Assembly: GCA_900315045.1 (NCBI GenBank)
Contig: OMXR01000016.1
Coordinates: 1 to 34,806, forward strand
Direction: 5' to 3'
Source: an uncultured Sutterella sp.
GTDB taxonomy: Bacteria > Pseudomonadota > Gammaproteobacteria > Burkholderiales > Burkholderiaceae_F
DNA: 34,806 bases
Within the stretch, counting starts at the first letter, position 1. Each line of letters opens with the position of its first letter. The notes under the pieces are model-generated. The model worked only from the letters and a program-made list of their open reading frames with translations. It did not search any database and was not told the DNA's origin. Made by a program: the position numbers and the translations under genes. This document shows, piece by piece, positions 9,555 to 18,420 of the stretch.

Positions 9555-12500
9555 ATGCGCATTGAAAGTCTTCTCCTCACCAACATCAATTCCCTCAAGG
9601 GCACCTGGTTCATCGACTTCACCGACCCGCAGTATTGCGGCCTTTTCGCCATCACGGGGCCGACGGGCGCAGGCAAGTCCTCCATTCTCGACGCAATCGG
9701 CCTTTCGCTCTACGGCAAGACGCCGAGGCTTGAAAGCATCAACCAGAGCGGCAATGAGCTCATGACGCGCGGCACAGCCGAGTGCGAGGCGCAGACGACA
9801 TTCACCGCGGCAGGCGTGCGCTACCGGGCGAGCTGGAAGCAGCACCGTGCCATGCGCGGCAAGGCCAAGGGCGCCGCAGGCAAGCTTCAGTCCCAGACCG
9901 TGCGCCTTGAGCAGTATCTGCCGGCAGCTCCGGCGCAGGCCTGCTGGGACCCCGTTGCCACAAGCATCAATGAGTTCAACCGAAAGATCGTCGAGATCAC
10001 CGGGCTTACCTACGAGCAGTTCCGCCGCTCGGTGCTTCTTGCCCAGGGCGACTTTGCTGCATTTCTGAAGAGCGATGACGACAGCCGCGCACAGATTCTT
10101 GAGCAGATCACCGGCACGCATCTGTACACCGATATCTCGATGGAGGTTCAGCGGCTCTACAAAGATCAGGCCGACCTGGTCAAGCAGCTTGAGGATCGGG
10201 TGAATGTGCAGCCGCCGATGGAGGACGACACGCGCCGTGAGCTTGAGACCGCCGTCAAAATGCTCTCCGCCCGCAGCGCCGAAACAAAAGAGCTGCAGAC
10301 CCGTCTCTCTGAATTCATCTCCTGGCACAGGCAAATCGAGCTGCGCGAATCGGATGCGAAAAAGGCCTGTCAGACACTTGAATTCCTCGCCGCCGAGCAG
10401 CCGCGGATGCAGCTTCTCGACTCAAAAATCCAAGCAGCCGAAACGGCTGCCGCCCTGCAGCCCGCCTTCAGCAAGAGGCAGGATCTCAAGGCAAGAACCG
10501 AAAGGCAGTCCGAAGCCAGCGTCAGATCAGGCGAGGCGCTCAGCCAGGCGCAAAAGGCGCACGAAGCGGCCTGCTCGCGGCAAGCCGCCGCCCAGCGCCG
10601 GGCGGAAAACGAGATGCAGCGCCACGGCGCGCTGCTCGAGCTGCTCAAGCAGGTCCGCAGCCTTGACCGCGATGTCCGGGCGGCAGAGAACGTGTTTGCC
10701 GCCGCCCAGGACGAGGAGCGAAAAAGCGCTGCGCAGCTCGACTCAGCCCAGGCGGCGCTGCAGAGCACCCGCAAACTCTCCGCCAGCCATCTTGCTGAAA
10801 ACGAGGCCCTTGCCAAATGGCTCTCCGAGCACGCCGCCGACAGGACGCTTCTTGACCGGGGCGAAGAACTTGCTGACGCAAAGTCCCGACTGAGCGCCCA
10901 GATCAAAAGCGCTGAAGCCGCCAAAAAAGACGTCGAGCAAAAACGCAGCGCGCTCAAAAACCTCGAACTTGCACTCGCGCGCGCCCGGAGCGCACGCGAG
11001 CAGCACGATGCCCAGCGAACCAAGCTGCAAAGCGCCGTCCTCGCTGCGCAGGCCGTCCTCTCTTCGCTTCTCAACGGAAAGACGCTCGCCGAGCACGAAG
11101 CGCTCCGGGATGCCGCGCAGAAAAAACTCAGCCAGGCCACGCAGGCTGAGGAGACATTCCAGCGACTCAATCAGGCCCAGGCCAGAGCCAGCGAACTGCA
11201 CGCGCAGCACGGAATTCTCACCGAGCAGGTCGCCGGCGCAAAACGCCATGCCGAGGATCTGGCCAAGGTCGTTGAGGAGCTCGGCGCCCAAGAAGAGACG
11301 CTCCTCGCGCTGACACAGGTTCTGAACCTTGCCGATCGCCGCAAGGAGCTCAGAGACGGCGAACCCTGCCCGCTCTGCGGAGCTCTCGATCATCCCTTCT
11401 GCGTACAGCTGCCCGAAGGAACGGAAAATGCCGACAGCCGCTTGCGCGAAAAACGGCGCGCATTGCAGCGGCACCGCAAGGAAATGTCCCTCTCAGAGCA
11501 GGATCTTTCTGAAAAATCCGGGCGGCTTGACGAGCTTGGAAAATCCCTGAAGCAGGCCGATCAGGAGGCAAAGAGCCTGGGTGAGGCGCTTCGGTCCTGC
11601 CTAGGCGCACTGCACCTCACCTCGCCAGGCGAACTCGCTTCCCTGCAAACGGACTTGAACAGACAGCTCGGAGCGATCACGGAGACACTGCGAAACGCCT
11701 CCAGGGCCGAGGAAGACCTGAACAAAAAGAGGCTCTCAGAGCAAAAGCTCTCCGAACAGGGTGCTGCGGTTCTGCAGCAGGAGGCGGCGGCTTCAGCGAG
11801 CGCGCAGGCTGCCGGCACCGCCCTTGAGAGCGCCCTTGCCGCAGAGTCATCGGCACTTCAGGAATCGGACCGGCTGAACTCTGAACTCAAGTCCGCTTTT
11901 GCTTCGTATTTTTCCGAGATGCCCGAGCCGCTCGCCGCGCTTGGCGAACTTCTCGAGCGCCGCAGGCTTTTCGAGAATCAGGATCGGCTCCGGAGCGAAC
12001 AAGCGCACCAGCTCGCCCAGCTGCAGGCCAGACAGTCCGAGCAGGAGCAAGCGCTCAAGCTTGCTCAGGGAGCGCATGACGAGGCGCTCGGCAAGCTCGG
12101 CAGCGCGCGCGAAGAGCTCGGCGCTCTGGCTGCAAAAAGAAAATCGCTTTTCTCTGAGAAAAACCCAGACGCCGAGGAAAAAGCCTCAAAGGCAACCCTT
12201 GACCTTGCCGTTGCCGAGCGAGAAGAGGCTGACAGACAAGCAGCGAACATGCGCGCCGAACTCGCCTCGCGTCAATCCGCAGCCCTTCAGGACAAAAGCC
12301 GCCTGCAGGAACTCTCCGCCGAACTCTCCGCAAGCGAGGGCGCATGGGCTGCTGCCCTTGCAGCTTCCCCATTTGCCGATGAATCGGGCTGGCGCATGCA
12401 TCTGCTGCCCGAAGAAGAGCTCAGGCAAGCCCGCACCGCCCTGCACAATCACCGCGTTGCCGAGCAGAGCGCTCTTGAACAGAAGAAAACGGCTGAGAGC

Positions 12501-13226
12501 GAACTGGCGCAGCTTCGCGCACAAGCGCTCACGGACAAGAGCGCTGACGAGTGCAATAGCGACCTTGCCAGCGTCAATGAGGCCGGCGAAGAGCTGAACC
12601 GGGGCATGGGGTCAGCTCTCGCCCAGCTTCAGGCCGACGACAGCCGCAGAACGCTCCTTGCAGACCAGATGAGGGAGCTGGAAGCAGCCAAAAGGGAATG
12701 CGGGCACTGGGAGAAACTGAACGCACTGATCGGATCGTCGGACGGCAAGAAATTCCGCAGCTACGTGCAGAGCCTCACGCTTGAGCAGCTGGTCATTCTT
12801 GCCAACAGCGCGCTTCACGATTTTTCAAGCCGCTACATACTCGTGCGCTCGACCGAAGAGAAAACCCCACTTGCAATCGACGTCATCGACAACGACCTCT
12901 CGGGCGCTCGCCGCTCTGCGAAAAATCTCTCGGGCGGAGAAACCTTCATCGTGAGCCTGGCTCTGGCGCTCGGCCTCTCGCGCCTTGCAAGCAGAAACAT
13001 CACCATCGAGTCGCTCTTCCTGGATGAAGGGTTCAGCTCGCTCGATGAGGACAGTCTCGAGAAGGCTCTTGAAACGCTCGCAAAGCTCGTTGACGGCCGC
13101 CATCTCGTCGGCCTGATCAGCCATGTCGGAAAAATCGAGGAGCGGATTGCCGCGCGCATTGAAGTGAAGAAGCAGCCGGGCGGCGTGAGCACGCTTTCGG
13201 GGCCAGGCGTAAGCCACAGAAGCTGA
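9555..13226 (+). CDS. sbcC: SbcC, ATPase subunit of the SbcCD complex
   Basis: This 1223-aa SMC-like ATPase partners with SbcD. The N-terminal Walker A is ITGPTGAGKSS (about residues 34-44). A very long Glu/Gln/Ala/Lys-rich coiled coil follows on both sides of a zinc hook GEPCPLCGALDHPF, whose cysteines are at about 605 and 608. The C-terminal ATPase half has the LSGGE signature (about 1125) and the Walker B/D-loop SLFLDEGFSSLDED (about 1155). The length is within the range of bacterial SbcC. AAGGAA lies upstream of the ATG. The protein is intact and no frameshift is visible. It is the last gene of the sbcDC pair. Confidence 0.95.
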   Translation: MRIESLLLTNINSLKGTWFIDFTDPQYCGLFAITGPTGAGKSSILDAIGLSLYGKTPRLESINQSGNELMTRGTAECEAQTTFTAAGVRYRASWKQHRAMRGKAKGAAGKLQSQTVRLEQYLPAAPAQACWDPVATSINEFNRKIVEITGLTYEQFRRSVLLAQGDFAAFLKSDDDSRAQILEQITGTHLYTDISMEVQRLYKDQADLVKQLEDRVNVQPPMEDDTRRELETAVKMLSARSAETKELQTRLSEFISWHRQIELRESDAKKACQTLEFLAAEQPRMQLLDSKIQAAETAAALQPAFSKRQDLKARTERQSEASVRSGEALSQAQKAHEAACSRQAAAQRRAENEMQRHGALLELLKQVRSLDRDVRAAENVFAAAQDEERKSAAQLDSAQAALQSTRKLSASHLAENEALAKWLSEHAADRTLLDRGEELADAKSRLSAQIKSAEAAKKDVEQKRSALKNLELALARARSAREQHDAQRTKLQSAVLAAQAVLSSLLNGKTLAEHEALRDAAQKKLSQATQAEETFQRLNQAQARASELHAQHGILTEQVAGAKRHAEDLAKVVEELGAQEETLLALTQVLNLADRRKELRDGEPCPLCGALDHPFCVQLPEGTENADSRLREKRRALQRHRKEMSLSEQDLSEKSGRLDELGKSLKQADQEAKSLGEALRSCLGALHLTSPGELASLQTDLNRQLGAITETLRNASRAEEDLNKKRLSEQKLSEQGAAVLQQEAAASASAQAAGTALESALAAESSALQESDRLNSELKSAFASYFSEMPEPLAALGELLERRRLFENQDRLRSEQAHQLAQLQARQSEQEQALKLAQGAHDEALGKLGSAREELGALAAKRKSLFSEKNPDAEEKASKATLDLAVAEREEADRQAANMRAELASRQSAALQDKSRLQELSAELSASEGAWAAALAASPFADESGWRMHLLPEEELRQARTALHNHRVAEQSALEQKKTAESELAQLRAQALTDKSADECNSDLASVNEAGEELNRGMGSALAQLQADDSRRTLLADQMRELEAAKRECGHWEKLNALIGSSDGKKFRSYVQSLTLEQLVILANSALHDFSSRYILVRSTEEKTPLAIDVIDNDLSGARRSAKNLSGGETFIVSLALALGLSRLASRNITIESLFLDEGFSSLDEDSLEKALETLAKLVDGRHLVGLISHVGKIEERIAARIEVKKQPGGVSTLSGPGVSHRS

Positions 13227-13291
13227 AAACTTGGTAGTTCTGGCTAGAGGGCAGGGCTTTGGTCAGCATCTCGCACGCAATGCAGGTAAGA

Positions 13292-13307
13292 CAGTAGCGG
13301 GCTACTG
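13292..13307. repeat. Perfect palindrome upstream of NSS-2
   Basis: CAGTAGC-GG-GCTACTG is a 16-bp perfect dyad in the 141-bp gap between sbcC and the second NSS gene, 60 nt before its start. The 2-nt centre makes it more like a protein-binding site than an RNA hairpin. A further GGGCA-TTG-TGCCC stem follows at 13325-13337. Confidence 0.4.
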
Positions 13308-13367
13308 CTATCCTCCCCGTTTTGGGGCATTGTGCCCTTCTGGATTTTCAACACAAAGAACCAACTC

Positions 13368-14687
13368 ATGTCTTCTCGCAGTACCTGGGCAAGCCAGATC
13401 GGCTTCATTCTTTCGAGCGTCGGCGCCGCAGTCGGGCTTGGCGCAATCTGGAAGTTTCCCTATCTTGCCGGCAGCAATGGCGGCAGCGCCTTCTTCTTCC
13501 CGTACATGATCCTCACATTCACCGTGGGGCTTGTTCTGCTCATCGCGGAAATCGCCGTGGGCCGCGGTGCCGGCATATCAACCGTTCCCGGCTTTCGCAG
13601 GCTGGGCGGCATGAAATACGTGCCATGGGCCTACGTCGCCGTTGCCACAGGCTTTGGCATCATGTGCTTTTACTCCGCCGTTGGCGGCTGGACCATCGCC
13701 TACTTCATTGATGCGCTGCTTGGCAATGCGGCGGTCGCCGACAAGTCCGCACTTTCGGCACACTTCGGCTCGCTCGTGTCCAACCCCGTTCACGCCATCG
13801 GATTTCAGATGCTGTTCCTGCTGTTCACGGCGCTTGTCGTCAACAGGGAAATCAGCTCCGGCATCGAGCGCATGAACAAGGTGCTGCTGCCGACGTTCTT
13901 CCTGCTGATGATTGTCATCATCGTGCGCGGCGTGACGCTGCCCGGTGCGGAAAAAGGCATCGAGTATCTCTTCAGCTGGCATCCGGAGGCTTTCACCTGG
14001 CAGAGCCTTCTTGCGGCCATGGGCTTCATGTTCTTCAGCCTGTGCGTAGGCTGCGGCGTGATCTTCACCTACGGCTCCTACCTGAGCAAGGAAGCGCACG
14101 TGATGAAGAACAGCATCTGGGTGCTGGCCCTTTCGCTGCTCTCCTCGATCATGGGCGGTCTCATGATCATGCCGGCCGTGTTTGCGTTCGGTCTGGATCC
14201 GGCGGGCGGTCCCGACCTTACGTTCATCACCATGCCGATCGTGTTCTCCAAGCTCCCCTTCGGAAATTTCTTTGCCGCACTCTTTTATCTGTGCCTTGTC
14301 TTTGCCGCGCTCACGAGTGCCGTCTCGATCCTTGAGATGTGCGTTGCGCACTGCGTGGATGAACTGCACGCGAACCGCGTGAAGAGCACCGTCGTGCTCA
14401 CGGTTCTGATGATGATGATCGGCAGCCTGTGCGCCCTGTCCTTCGGACCGCTTGCGGACGTGAAGATTTTCGGCCGCACGTTCTTTGACAACTTCGACTT
14501 CCTCACGAGCAACCTCGGCATGCCGATCGGCGGCCTGGTGATCTGCGCCCTGGCCGGCGTGACCAGCTGGAAAATGGTCCAGGGCGATCTGAAGCTGTCC
14601 GGTGCACTCTCGGCCGCCTTCCGCTTCATCCTGACGGTCCTGTGCCCGGTGGTAATCCTCACGGTGCTGGTGACCGGACTGCTCTAA
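13368..14687 (+). CDS. NSS-family Na+-dependent symporter (tandem copy A)
   Basis: This 439-aa polytopic membrane symporter is of the NSS/SNF family. TM1 is AAVGLGAIWKFPYLAGSNGG, and the paired motifs AAMGFMFFSLCVGCGVIFTYG and CLVFAALTSAVSILEM follow. I chose the ATG at 13368 (MSSRSTWASQIGF) over an upstream in-frame GTG because its tandem paralogue begins at the same residue (MNSRSTWASQIGF). No clear Shine-Dalgarno precedes it. It is followed by a terminator and then by a paralogue of exactly the same length. The Na+-coupled amino-acid or carboxylate substrate is unknown. Confidence 0.9.
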   Translation: MSSRSTWASQIGFILSSVGAAVGLGAIWKFPYLAGSNGGSAFFFPYMILTFTVGLVLLIAEIAVGRGAGISTVPGFRRLGGMKYVPWAYVAVATGFGIMCFYSAVGGWTIAYFIDALLGNAAVADKSALSAHFGSLVSNPVHAIGFQMLFLLFTALVVNREISSGIERMNKVLLPTFFLLMIVIIVRGVTLPGAEKGIEYLFSWHPEAFTWQSLLAAMGFMFFSLCVGCGVIFTYGSYLSKEAHVMKNSIWVLALSLLSSIMGGLMIMPAVFAFGLDPAGGPDLTFITMPIVFSKLPFGNFFAALFYLCLVFAALTSAVSILEMCVAHCVDELHANRVKSTVVLTVLMMMIGSLCALSFGPLADVKIFGRTFFDNFDFLTSNLGMPIGGLVICALAGVTSWKMVQGDLKLSGALSAAFRFILTVLCPVVILTVLVTGLL

Positions 14688-14703
14688 CGGCATTTCCCTG
14701 CAC

Positions 14704-14747
14704 AGAGCCCGCACGGAATTCAGACGAATTCAGGCGGGCTCTGCTTT
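14704..14747 (+). terminator. Terminator between the tandem NSS genes
   Basis: A 9-bp stem AGAGCCCGC (14704-14712) / GCGGGCTCT (14734-14742), with an inner GAATTC / GAATTC pairing, is followed by GCTTTCCC. The T-run is short, so read-through is possible. Confidence 0.6.
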
Positions 14748-14788
14748 CCCGGTGTATCCTTTCGCCCTTTCTGATTCTTTTTTTTGAC

Positions 14789-16108
14789 ATGAACTCTCGC
14801 AGCACTTGGGCAAGCCAGATCGGCTTCATCCTCTCAAGCGTCGGCGCAGCCGTCGGCCTCGGGGCCATTTGGAAATTCCCCTATCTTGCCGGCAGCAATG
14901 GCGGCAGCGCATTCTTCTTTCCCTACCTGATCCTCACCTTCACGGTGGGACTTGTTCTGCTCATCGCGGAAATCACCGCGGGACGCCTTGGCGCCGGGTC
15001 GGTCGTCACCGGATACCGCTCGCTTGGCGGCAAGGGATTCGTTCCCTGGGCCTACCTCGGCATTCTCACCGGCTACGGCGTGATGTGCTTTTACTCGGCC
15101 GTGGGCGGCTGGACGATCGCGTACCTCATTGACGCACTGCTCGGCAATGGCATCGTCGCCGACAAGGCAGCTCTCGGTGCGCACTTCGGCTCGCTCGTCG
15201 CCGACCCGGTGAAGGCGATCGGATTTCAGGCTCTGTTCCTTGTTCTGACTGCGCTCATCGTCAACCGCGAAGTGAGCCGCGGCATCGAACTGCTCAACAA
15301 GATCATGCTCCCCATCTTCATGGGACTGATGGTGGTGATCATCATCCGCGGCGTCACGCTGCCCGGTGCTGAAAAGGGTCTGGAATATCTCTTTAGCTGG
15401 CATCCCGAAGCCTTCAGCTGGAGCAGCCTTCTTGCCGCCATGGGCTTCATGTTCTTCAGCCTGTGCGTGGGCTGCGGGTGCATGTTCACCTACGGCTCAT
15501 ACCTTGACCACCGCGCCCACATCGTAAACAACTGCACCTGGGTGATGATCCTCTCGGTCATCTCCTCGGTCCTGGGCGGCCTCATGATCATGCCGGCCGT
15601 GTTCGCCTTCGGTCTTGACCCGGCGGGCGGCCCCGATCTCACCTTCATGACGATGCCGATCGTGTTTTCGCAGATCCCGTTCGGCGGGCTCTTCGCCTCG
15701 CTCTTTTACCTGTGCCTCGTGCTCGCGGCCCTCACGAGCGCCGTGTCGCTTCTGGAGATCCCGGTGGCCTACTGCGTGGATGAGCTCAAGATGAACCGCG
15801 TGGTGAGCACCGTGGTTGTCACGGGCTCGCTCATGGTGATCGGAAGCCTGTGCGCCCTGTCCTTCGGAACGCTCGCAGACGTGAAAATCTGCGGCCGCAC
15901 GTTCTTTGACAACTTCGACTTTCTCACGAGCAACCTCGGGCTGCCGATCGGCGGACTTATCCTTTGCCTGCTGACGGGCGTGACCGTCTGGCCGAAGATT
16001 CAGAGCGCGACTGGGCTCAAGGGTTCGCTTGCCGGAGCCTTCCGCTTCATCCTGACGATCGTGAGCCCGATCGTGATTCTGACGGTGCTCGTCACGGGGC
16101 TCATTTAG
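14789..16108 (+). CDS. NSS-family Na+-dependent symporter (tandem copy B)
   Basis: This 439-aa protein is the same length as copy A and close to it over the whole alignment. Identical blocks include STWASQIGFILSSVGAAVG, FSWHPEAF, GGLMIMPAVFAFGLDPAGG and TFFDNFDFLTSNLG. Differences cluster in TM3, the second loop (GAGSVVTGYRSLGGKGF against GAGISTVPGFRRLGGMKY) and the extreme C-terminus. Third-codon positions differ often, so the duplication is not recent. The ATG is preceded by an 8-T tract and no Shine-Dalgarno. No terminator is visible between its stop and the tRNA promoter. Divergent substrate preference after duplication is inference. Confidence 0.9.
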   Translation: MNSRSTWASQIGFILSSVGAAVGLGAIWKFPYLAGSNGGSAFFFPYLILTFTVGLVLLIAEITAGRLGAGSVVTGYRSLGGKGFVPWAYLGILTGYGVMCFYSAVGGWTIAYLIDALLGNGIVADKAALGAHFGSLVADPVKAIGFQALFLVLTALIVNREVSRGIELLNKIMLPIFMGLMVVIIIRGVTLPGAEKGLEYLFSWHPEAFSWSSLLAAMGFMFFSLCVGCGCMFTYGSYLDHRAHIVNNCTWVMILSVISSVLGGLMIMPAVFAFGLDPAGGPDLTFMTMPIVFSQIPFGGLFASLFYLCLVLAALTSAVSLLEIPVAYCVDELKMNRVVSTVVVTGSLMVIGSLCALSFGTLADVKICGRTFFDNFDFLTSNLGLPIGGLILCLLTGVTVWPKIQSATGLKGSLAGAFRFILTIVSPIVILTVLVTGLI

Positions 16109-16111
16109 GGC

Positions 16112-16140
16112 TTGCATTTCCCGGAAGACACGTATAAAAT
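16112..16140 (+). promoter_or_regulatory. Promoter of tRNA-Arg
   Basis: TTGCAT (16112-16117), a 17-nt spacer and TAAAAT (16135-16140) lie 30 nt before the mature tRNA 5' end, good sigma70-type spacing for a stable-RNA gene. Confidence 0.6.
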
Positions 16141-16170
16141 GCACGTCCTACCGGTAAACGGTACCAGCGT

Positions 16171-16247
16171 GCGCCAGTAGCTCAGTTGGATAGAGTACCT
16201 GGCTACGAACCAGGGGGTCGCGGGTTCGAATCCTACCTGGCGCACCA
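16171..16247 (+). tRNA. tRNA-Arg (anticodon ACG)
   Basis: This 77-nt tRNA folds fully. The acceptor stem GCGCCAG / CTGGCGC has discriminator A and an encoded CCA. The D-arm begins AGCTCAGTTGGA. The anticodon stem CCTGG / CCAGG encloses the loop CTACGAA, giving anticodon ACG, which is read as ICG after deamination and decodes CGU/CGC/CGA. The T-loop is GGTTCGAATCC. A promoter precedes it and a terminator follows 6 nt after the CCA. Confidence 0.97.
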
Positions 16248-16252
16248 ATGAC

Positions 16253-16292
16253 AACCCCGATCGCTTTTAAAGGCGGTCGGGGTTTCCTTTTG
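16253..16292 (+). terminator. Terminator of tRNA-Arg
   Basis: AACCCCGA (16253-16260) pairs with TCGGGGTT (16277-16284), extended by an inner CGC / GCG, and is followed by TCCTTTTG. Confidence 0.8.
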
Positions 16293-16800
16293 TCCGCAGC
16301 ATTTTTAGATGAAAACGACATCGCGATGCTGTTTTCATCGTAACCTTCAGCTTTCCAGTCAGCCTGCTTGGACTTTGACACGCACGCCTGCTCAAACGAA
16401 TGGAAGCACTCGAGCCTAAAAAGCTGGCAGCTATCGCCTCATGCCACAATCCCAGAATGCTGTTCTCGCGAAATTTTTCTATGGAAACAATTCATTCCAT
16501 GCGAGAGGCCATTCGTCATGGTCTGCATCCCTGCCGCATTCTCACACAGGTTTTCGGCACCTGTTTTTCTCTTTTCTGAAAAGGCAAAAACCGGCCTGAA
16601 GCCGATCACCAAAACCACAGAAAACCTTCATCTGCCTCACTCGTACGACATATGTATCACATCCGCTCACACTCTTTCCCGGCCTGTCTTCATCCTGCTG
16701 CCCCCTTGCACGGGCATTCCGAGCAGCCTCATCAGCAAAAACGCCCTTTCGCCCAGACATTACAATTGCGTCTCTCCTAGACATTCACCCGAACCGCCCC
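16293..16800. other. 508-bp gene-poor region before mgtC
   Basis: No recognisable gene lies here. The small frames on either strand have no protein-like character. It contains a perfect 9-bp inverted repeat GATGAAAAC / GTTTTCATC (16308-16316 and 16331-16339) around a core with its own ATCGCGAT dyad, and a shorter ATGGAA / TTCCAT repeat near 16481-16500. A TACAAT at 16761-16766 could be the -10 of mgtC, but no good -35 is visible. Confidence 0.5.
16308..16339. repeat. Inverted repeat with nested dyad
   Basis: 9-bp arms GATGAAAAC and GTTTTCATC are separated by 14 nt that contain ATCGCGAT. No T-run follows on either strand, so it is not a terminator. It may be an operator or a structured RNA element; function unknown. 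Confidence 0.5.
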
Positions 16801-17517
16801 ATGCAATACACCCATATTTTTACCGACCCGAGCCTTACCACCCTGTTTCAGCTCATCGTTGCCTGCGTCCTGGGCGGCGCTCTGGGGCTTGAGCGATCGA
16901 TCCACCACAAGCCGGTGGGGTTCAAAACCTGCCTCATCATGGCGCTCAGCACGTGTCTGCTCACCATTGTTTCGATCAAGAGCGCGGAGCTCTACTCCAC
17001 AATGACCGGACACATCAGTTCCGATCCCATGCGCCTTGCGGCCCAGATCGTGAGCGGCATCGGGTTCCTCGGCACCGGCGTCATCATGCACCGCAGCAAC
17101 GACATGGTCTCCGGCATCACGACGGCCGCCATGATCTGGACTGCCTCGGGCATCGGCATCGCGGTGGGCGCGGGCTTTTACATTGATGCCGCAATCATCA
17201 CGGCGCTAATCCTCGTTGTCCTGAAGTTCAGCACCGCCTTTGTCGGACTGTTCCAGAAAAACAGAAGGCTCATCAACTTCACCGTTCACCTTGGCATCAG
17301 CGATGCAAAGGACATCGACACGGTCCTGGAAAGCCTCAAGGCTCAAGGCTGCTCGATCGAGACAATCGATTTCAAGGACGGCGCGCCCGACAAGTCGGTT
17401 GCGGTCACCCTGACAGGAAATCTTGTCGAGAAAAGCACGGAACTGCACATCTACGAAACGCTCAAGGATCTCGAGTGCGTGAACAACGTGGACGTGAAGT
17501 ACCTGATCACGGACTAA
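16801..17517 (+). CDS. MgtC/SapB family membrane protein
   Basis: This 238-aa protein has an N-terminal hydrophobic domain with the MgtC-family motifs GGALGLERSIHHKPVGFKTCLIMALSTCL, RLAAQIVSGIGFLGTGVIMH and GITTAAMIWTASGIGIAVGAGFY. A soluble C-terminal ACT-like domain follows (FTVHLGISDAKDIDTVLESLKAQGCSIETI). MgtC members influence Mg2+ homeostasis, acid tolerance and survival in hosts; YhiD/SapB relatives are widespread in non-pathogens. It is a single gene, convergent with the GntR regulator 36 nt away. No Shine-Dalgarno is evident. I do not assign mgtC because the family is heterogeneous. Confidence 0.88.
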   Translation: MQYTHIFTDPSLTTLFQLIVACVLGGALGLERSIHHKPVGFKTCLIMALSTCLLTIVSIKSAELYSTMTGHISSDPMRLAAQIVSGIGFLGTGVIMHRSNDMVSGITTAAMIWTASGIGIAVGAGFYIDAAIITALILVVLKFSTAFVGLFQKNRRLINFTVHLGISDAKDIDTVLESLKAQGCSIETIDFKDGAPDKSVAVTLTGNLVEKSTELHIYETLKDLECVNNVDVKYLITD

Positions 17518-17553
17518 CAAAAGAGTCCGGATCGACAGATCGACAAGCGCCGT

Positions 17554-18300
17554 TCAGAACTGGCTTTTCATTGTCGCCCGCTTGACATTGAAGCGGAACG
17601 AATACAGGCCGCCCGGATGATGGGAGACGGAAATCACGAGCGGCGTAGCGGAGTCCGCCATGTAGTGGCGCACAACCCGGAGCGCCGGCTCGTCGGCGCT
17701 GATTCTGAGCCGCTCGGCCACCTCTTCGGGCGGTCGCACCGCAGTGATGGTCTGGCGCACTTCCGAGCACTGCACGCCGCGCACCTTTTCCACGCAGGAG
17801 ACTGCCAGCTCTCCCGGGCGGCGCCGCATGCGCTCGACCGCCTCCTGGTCCTGCGGCCACAGATAGACGTTTGTCGCCACAACGGGCTGATCCCGATCGG
17901 CGTGATCCACGCGCACGTTTTCCAGTTTGAGCATCATGGAGCCTGCGGGCACGCCAAGCAGATCGGCCTCCTCGCCAACGACGCTCACCAGGCCCGACTT
18001 GAGCACATAGCGCTCGTACTGGTTGCCGTATTCGTCAATGCCCCGCAGGGACGTAATCTCATGGAGGAACCCCACGGAATTGCCGTGTGAAAGCACACGG
18101 GTGCCTGCATGCTTCCTGCGCTCGATGAGACCCGACTTCACCAGTTCGTTAAGGGCCCGGCGCATCGTGTCCCGGCTCACATCGAATTCCTTTGCGAGCT
18201 CGATTTCACCGGGCAGCACAGTGCCGACGCCCCATTTGCCCGACGCAATGCGCCCGGCAATTCGCTTTGCCACTTTTTCCCAGAGCAGCGTCTCACGCAT
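17554..18300 (-). CDS. GntR-family (HutC/UTRA) transcriptional regulator
   Basis: This 248-aa protein has an N-terminal winged helix (RIAGRIASGKWGVGTVLPGEIELAKEFDVSRDTMRRALNELVKSGLIERRKHAGTRVL, residues about 13-68). A C-terminal UTRA ligand-binding domain follows (from about 85; LLGVPAGSMMLKLENVR, PALRVVRHYMADSATPLVISVSHHPG). The ATG at 18300 is chosen because GGAG lies 7 nt upstream; in-frame ATGs at 18324 and further upstream lack this. Regulators of this type usually repress a nearby catabolic operon until a pathway metabolite binds. It follows the DASS and lyase genes on the same strand but is separated from them by a terminator, so it is probably expressed separately. The palindromes at 21366-21449 are candidate operators. 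Confidence 0.9.
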   Translation of the reverse strand: MRETLLWEKVAKRIAGRIASGKWGVGTVLPGEIELAKEFDVSRDTMRRALNELVKSGLIERRKHAGTRVLSHGNSVGFLHEITSLRGIDEYGNQYERYVLKSGLVSVVGEEADLLGVPAGSMMLKLENVRVDHADRDQPVVATNVYLWPQDQEAVERMRRRPGELAVSCVEKVRGVQCSEVRQTITAVRPPEEVAERLRISADEPALRVVRHYMADSATPLVISVSHHPGGLYSFRFNVKRATMKSQF

Positions 18301-18354
18301 GGGTGTTCTCCAGATTTCCTTCATCTCACGGCTGCGCCGCTGTGATGCTACCTC

Positions 18355-18390
18355 GAAAAAAGCCGCCTCGGGATGTCTCCTTTGGCGGCT
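18355..18390 (-). terminator. Terminator after the lyase-DASS operon
   Basis: On the minus strand AGCCGCC (18384-18390) pairs with GGCGGCT (18361-18367) and is followed by TTTTTC. It lies 31 nt past the carrier stop. Confidence 0.8.
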
Positions 18391-18420
18391 CAAACCTAGG
18401 GAATGTTTTTTACTTGCCTA

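Noticed and set aside
16148-16381. Minus-strand 77-codon frame containing GAPGRIRTRDPLVRSQVLYP
   Set aside because: It is the antisense of tRNA-Arg; this peptide string is a well-known spurious annotation arising from tRNA complements.
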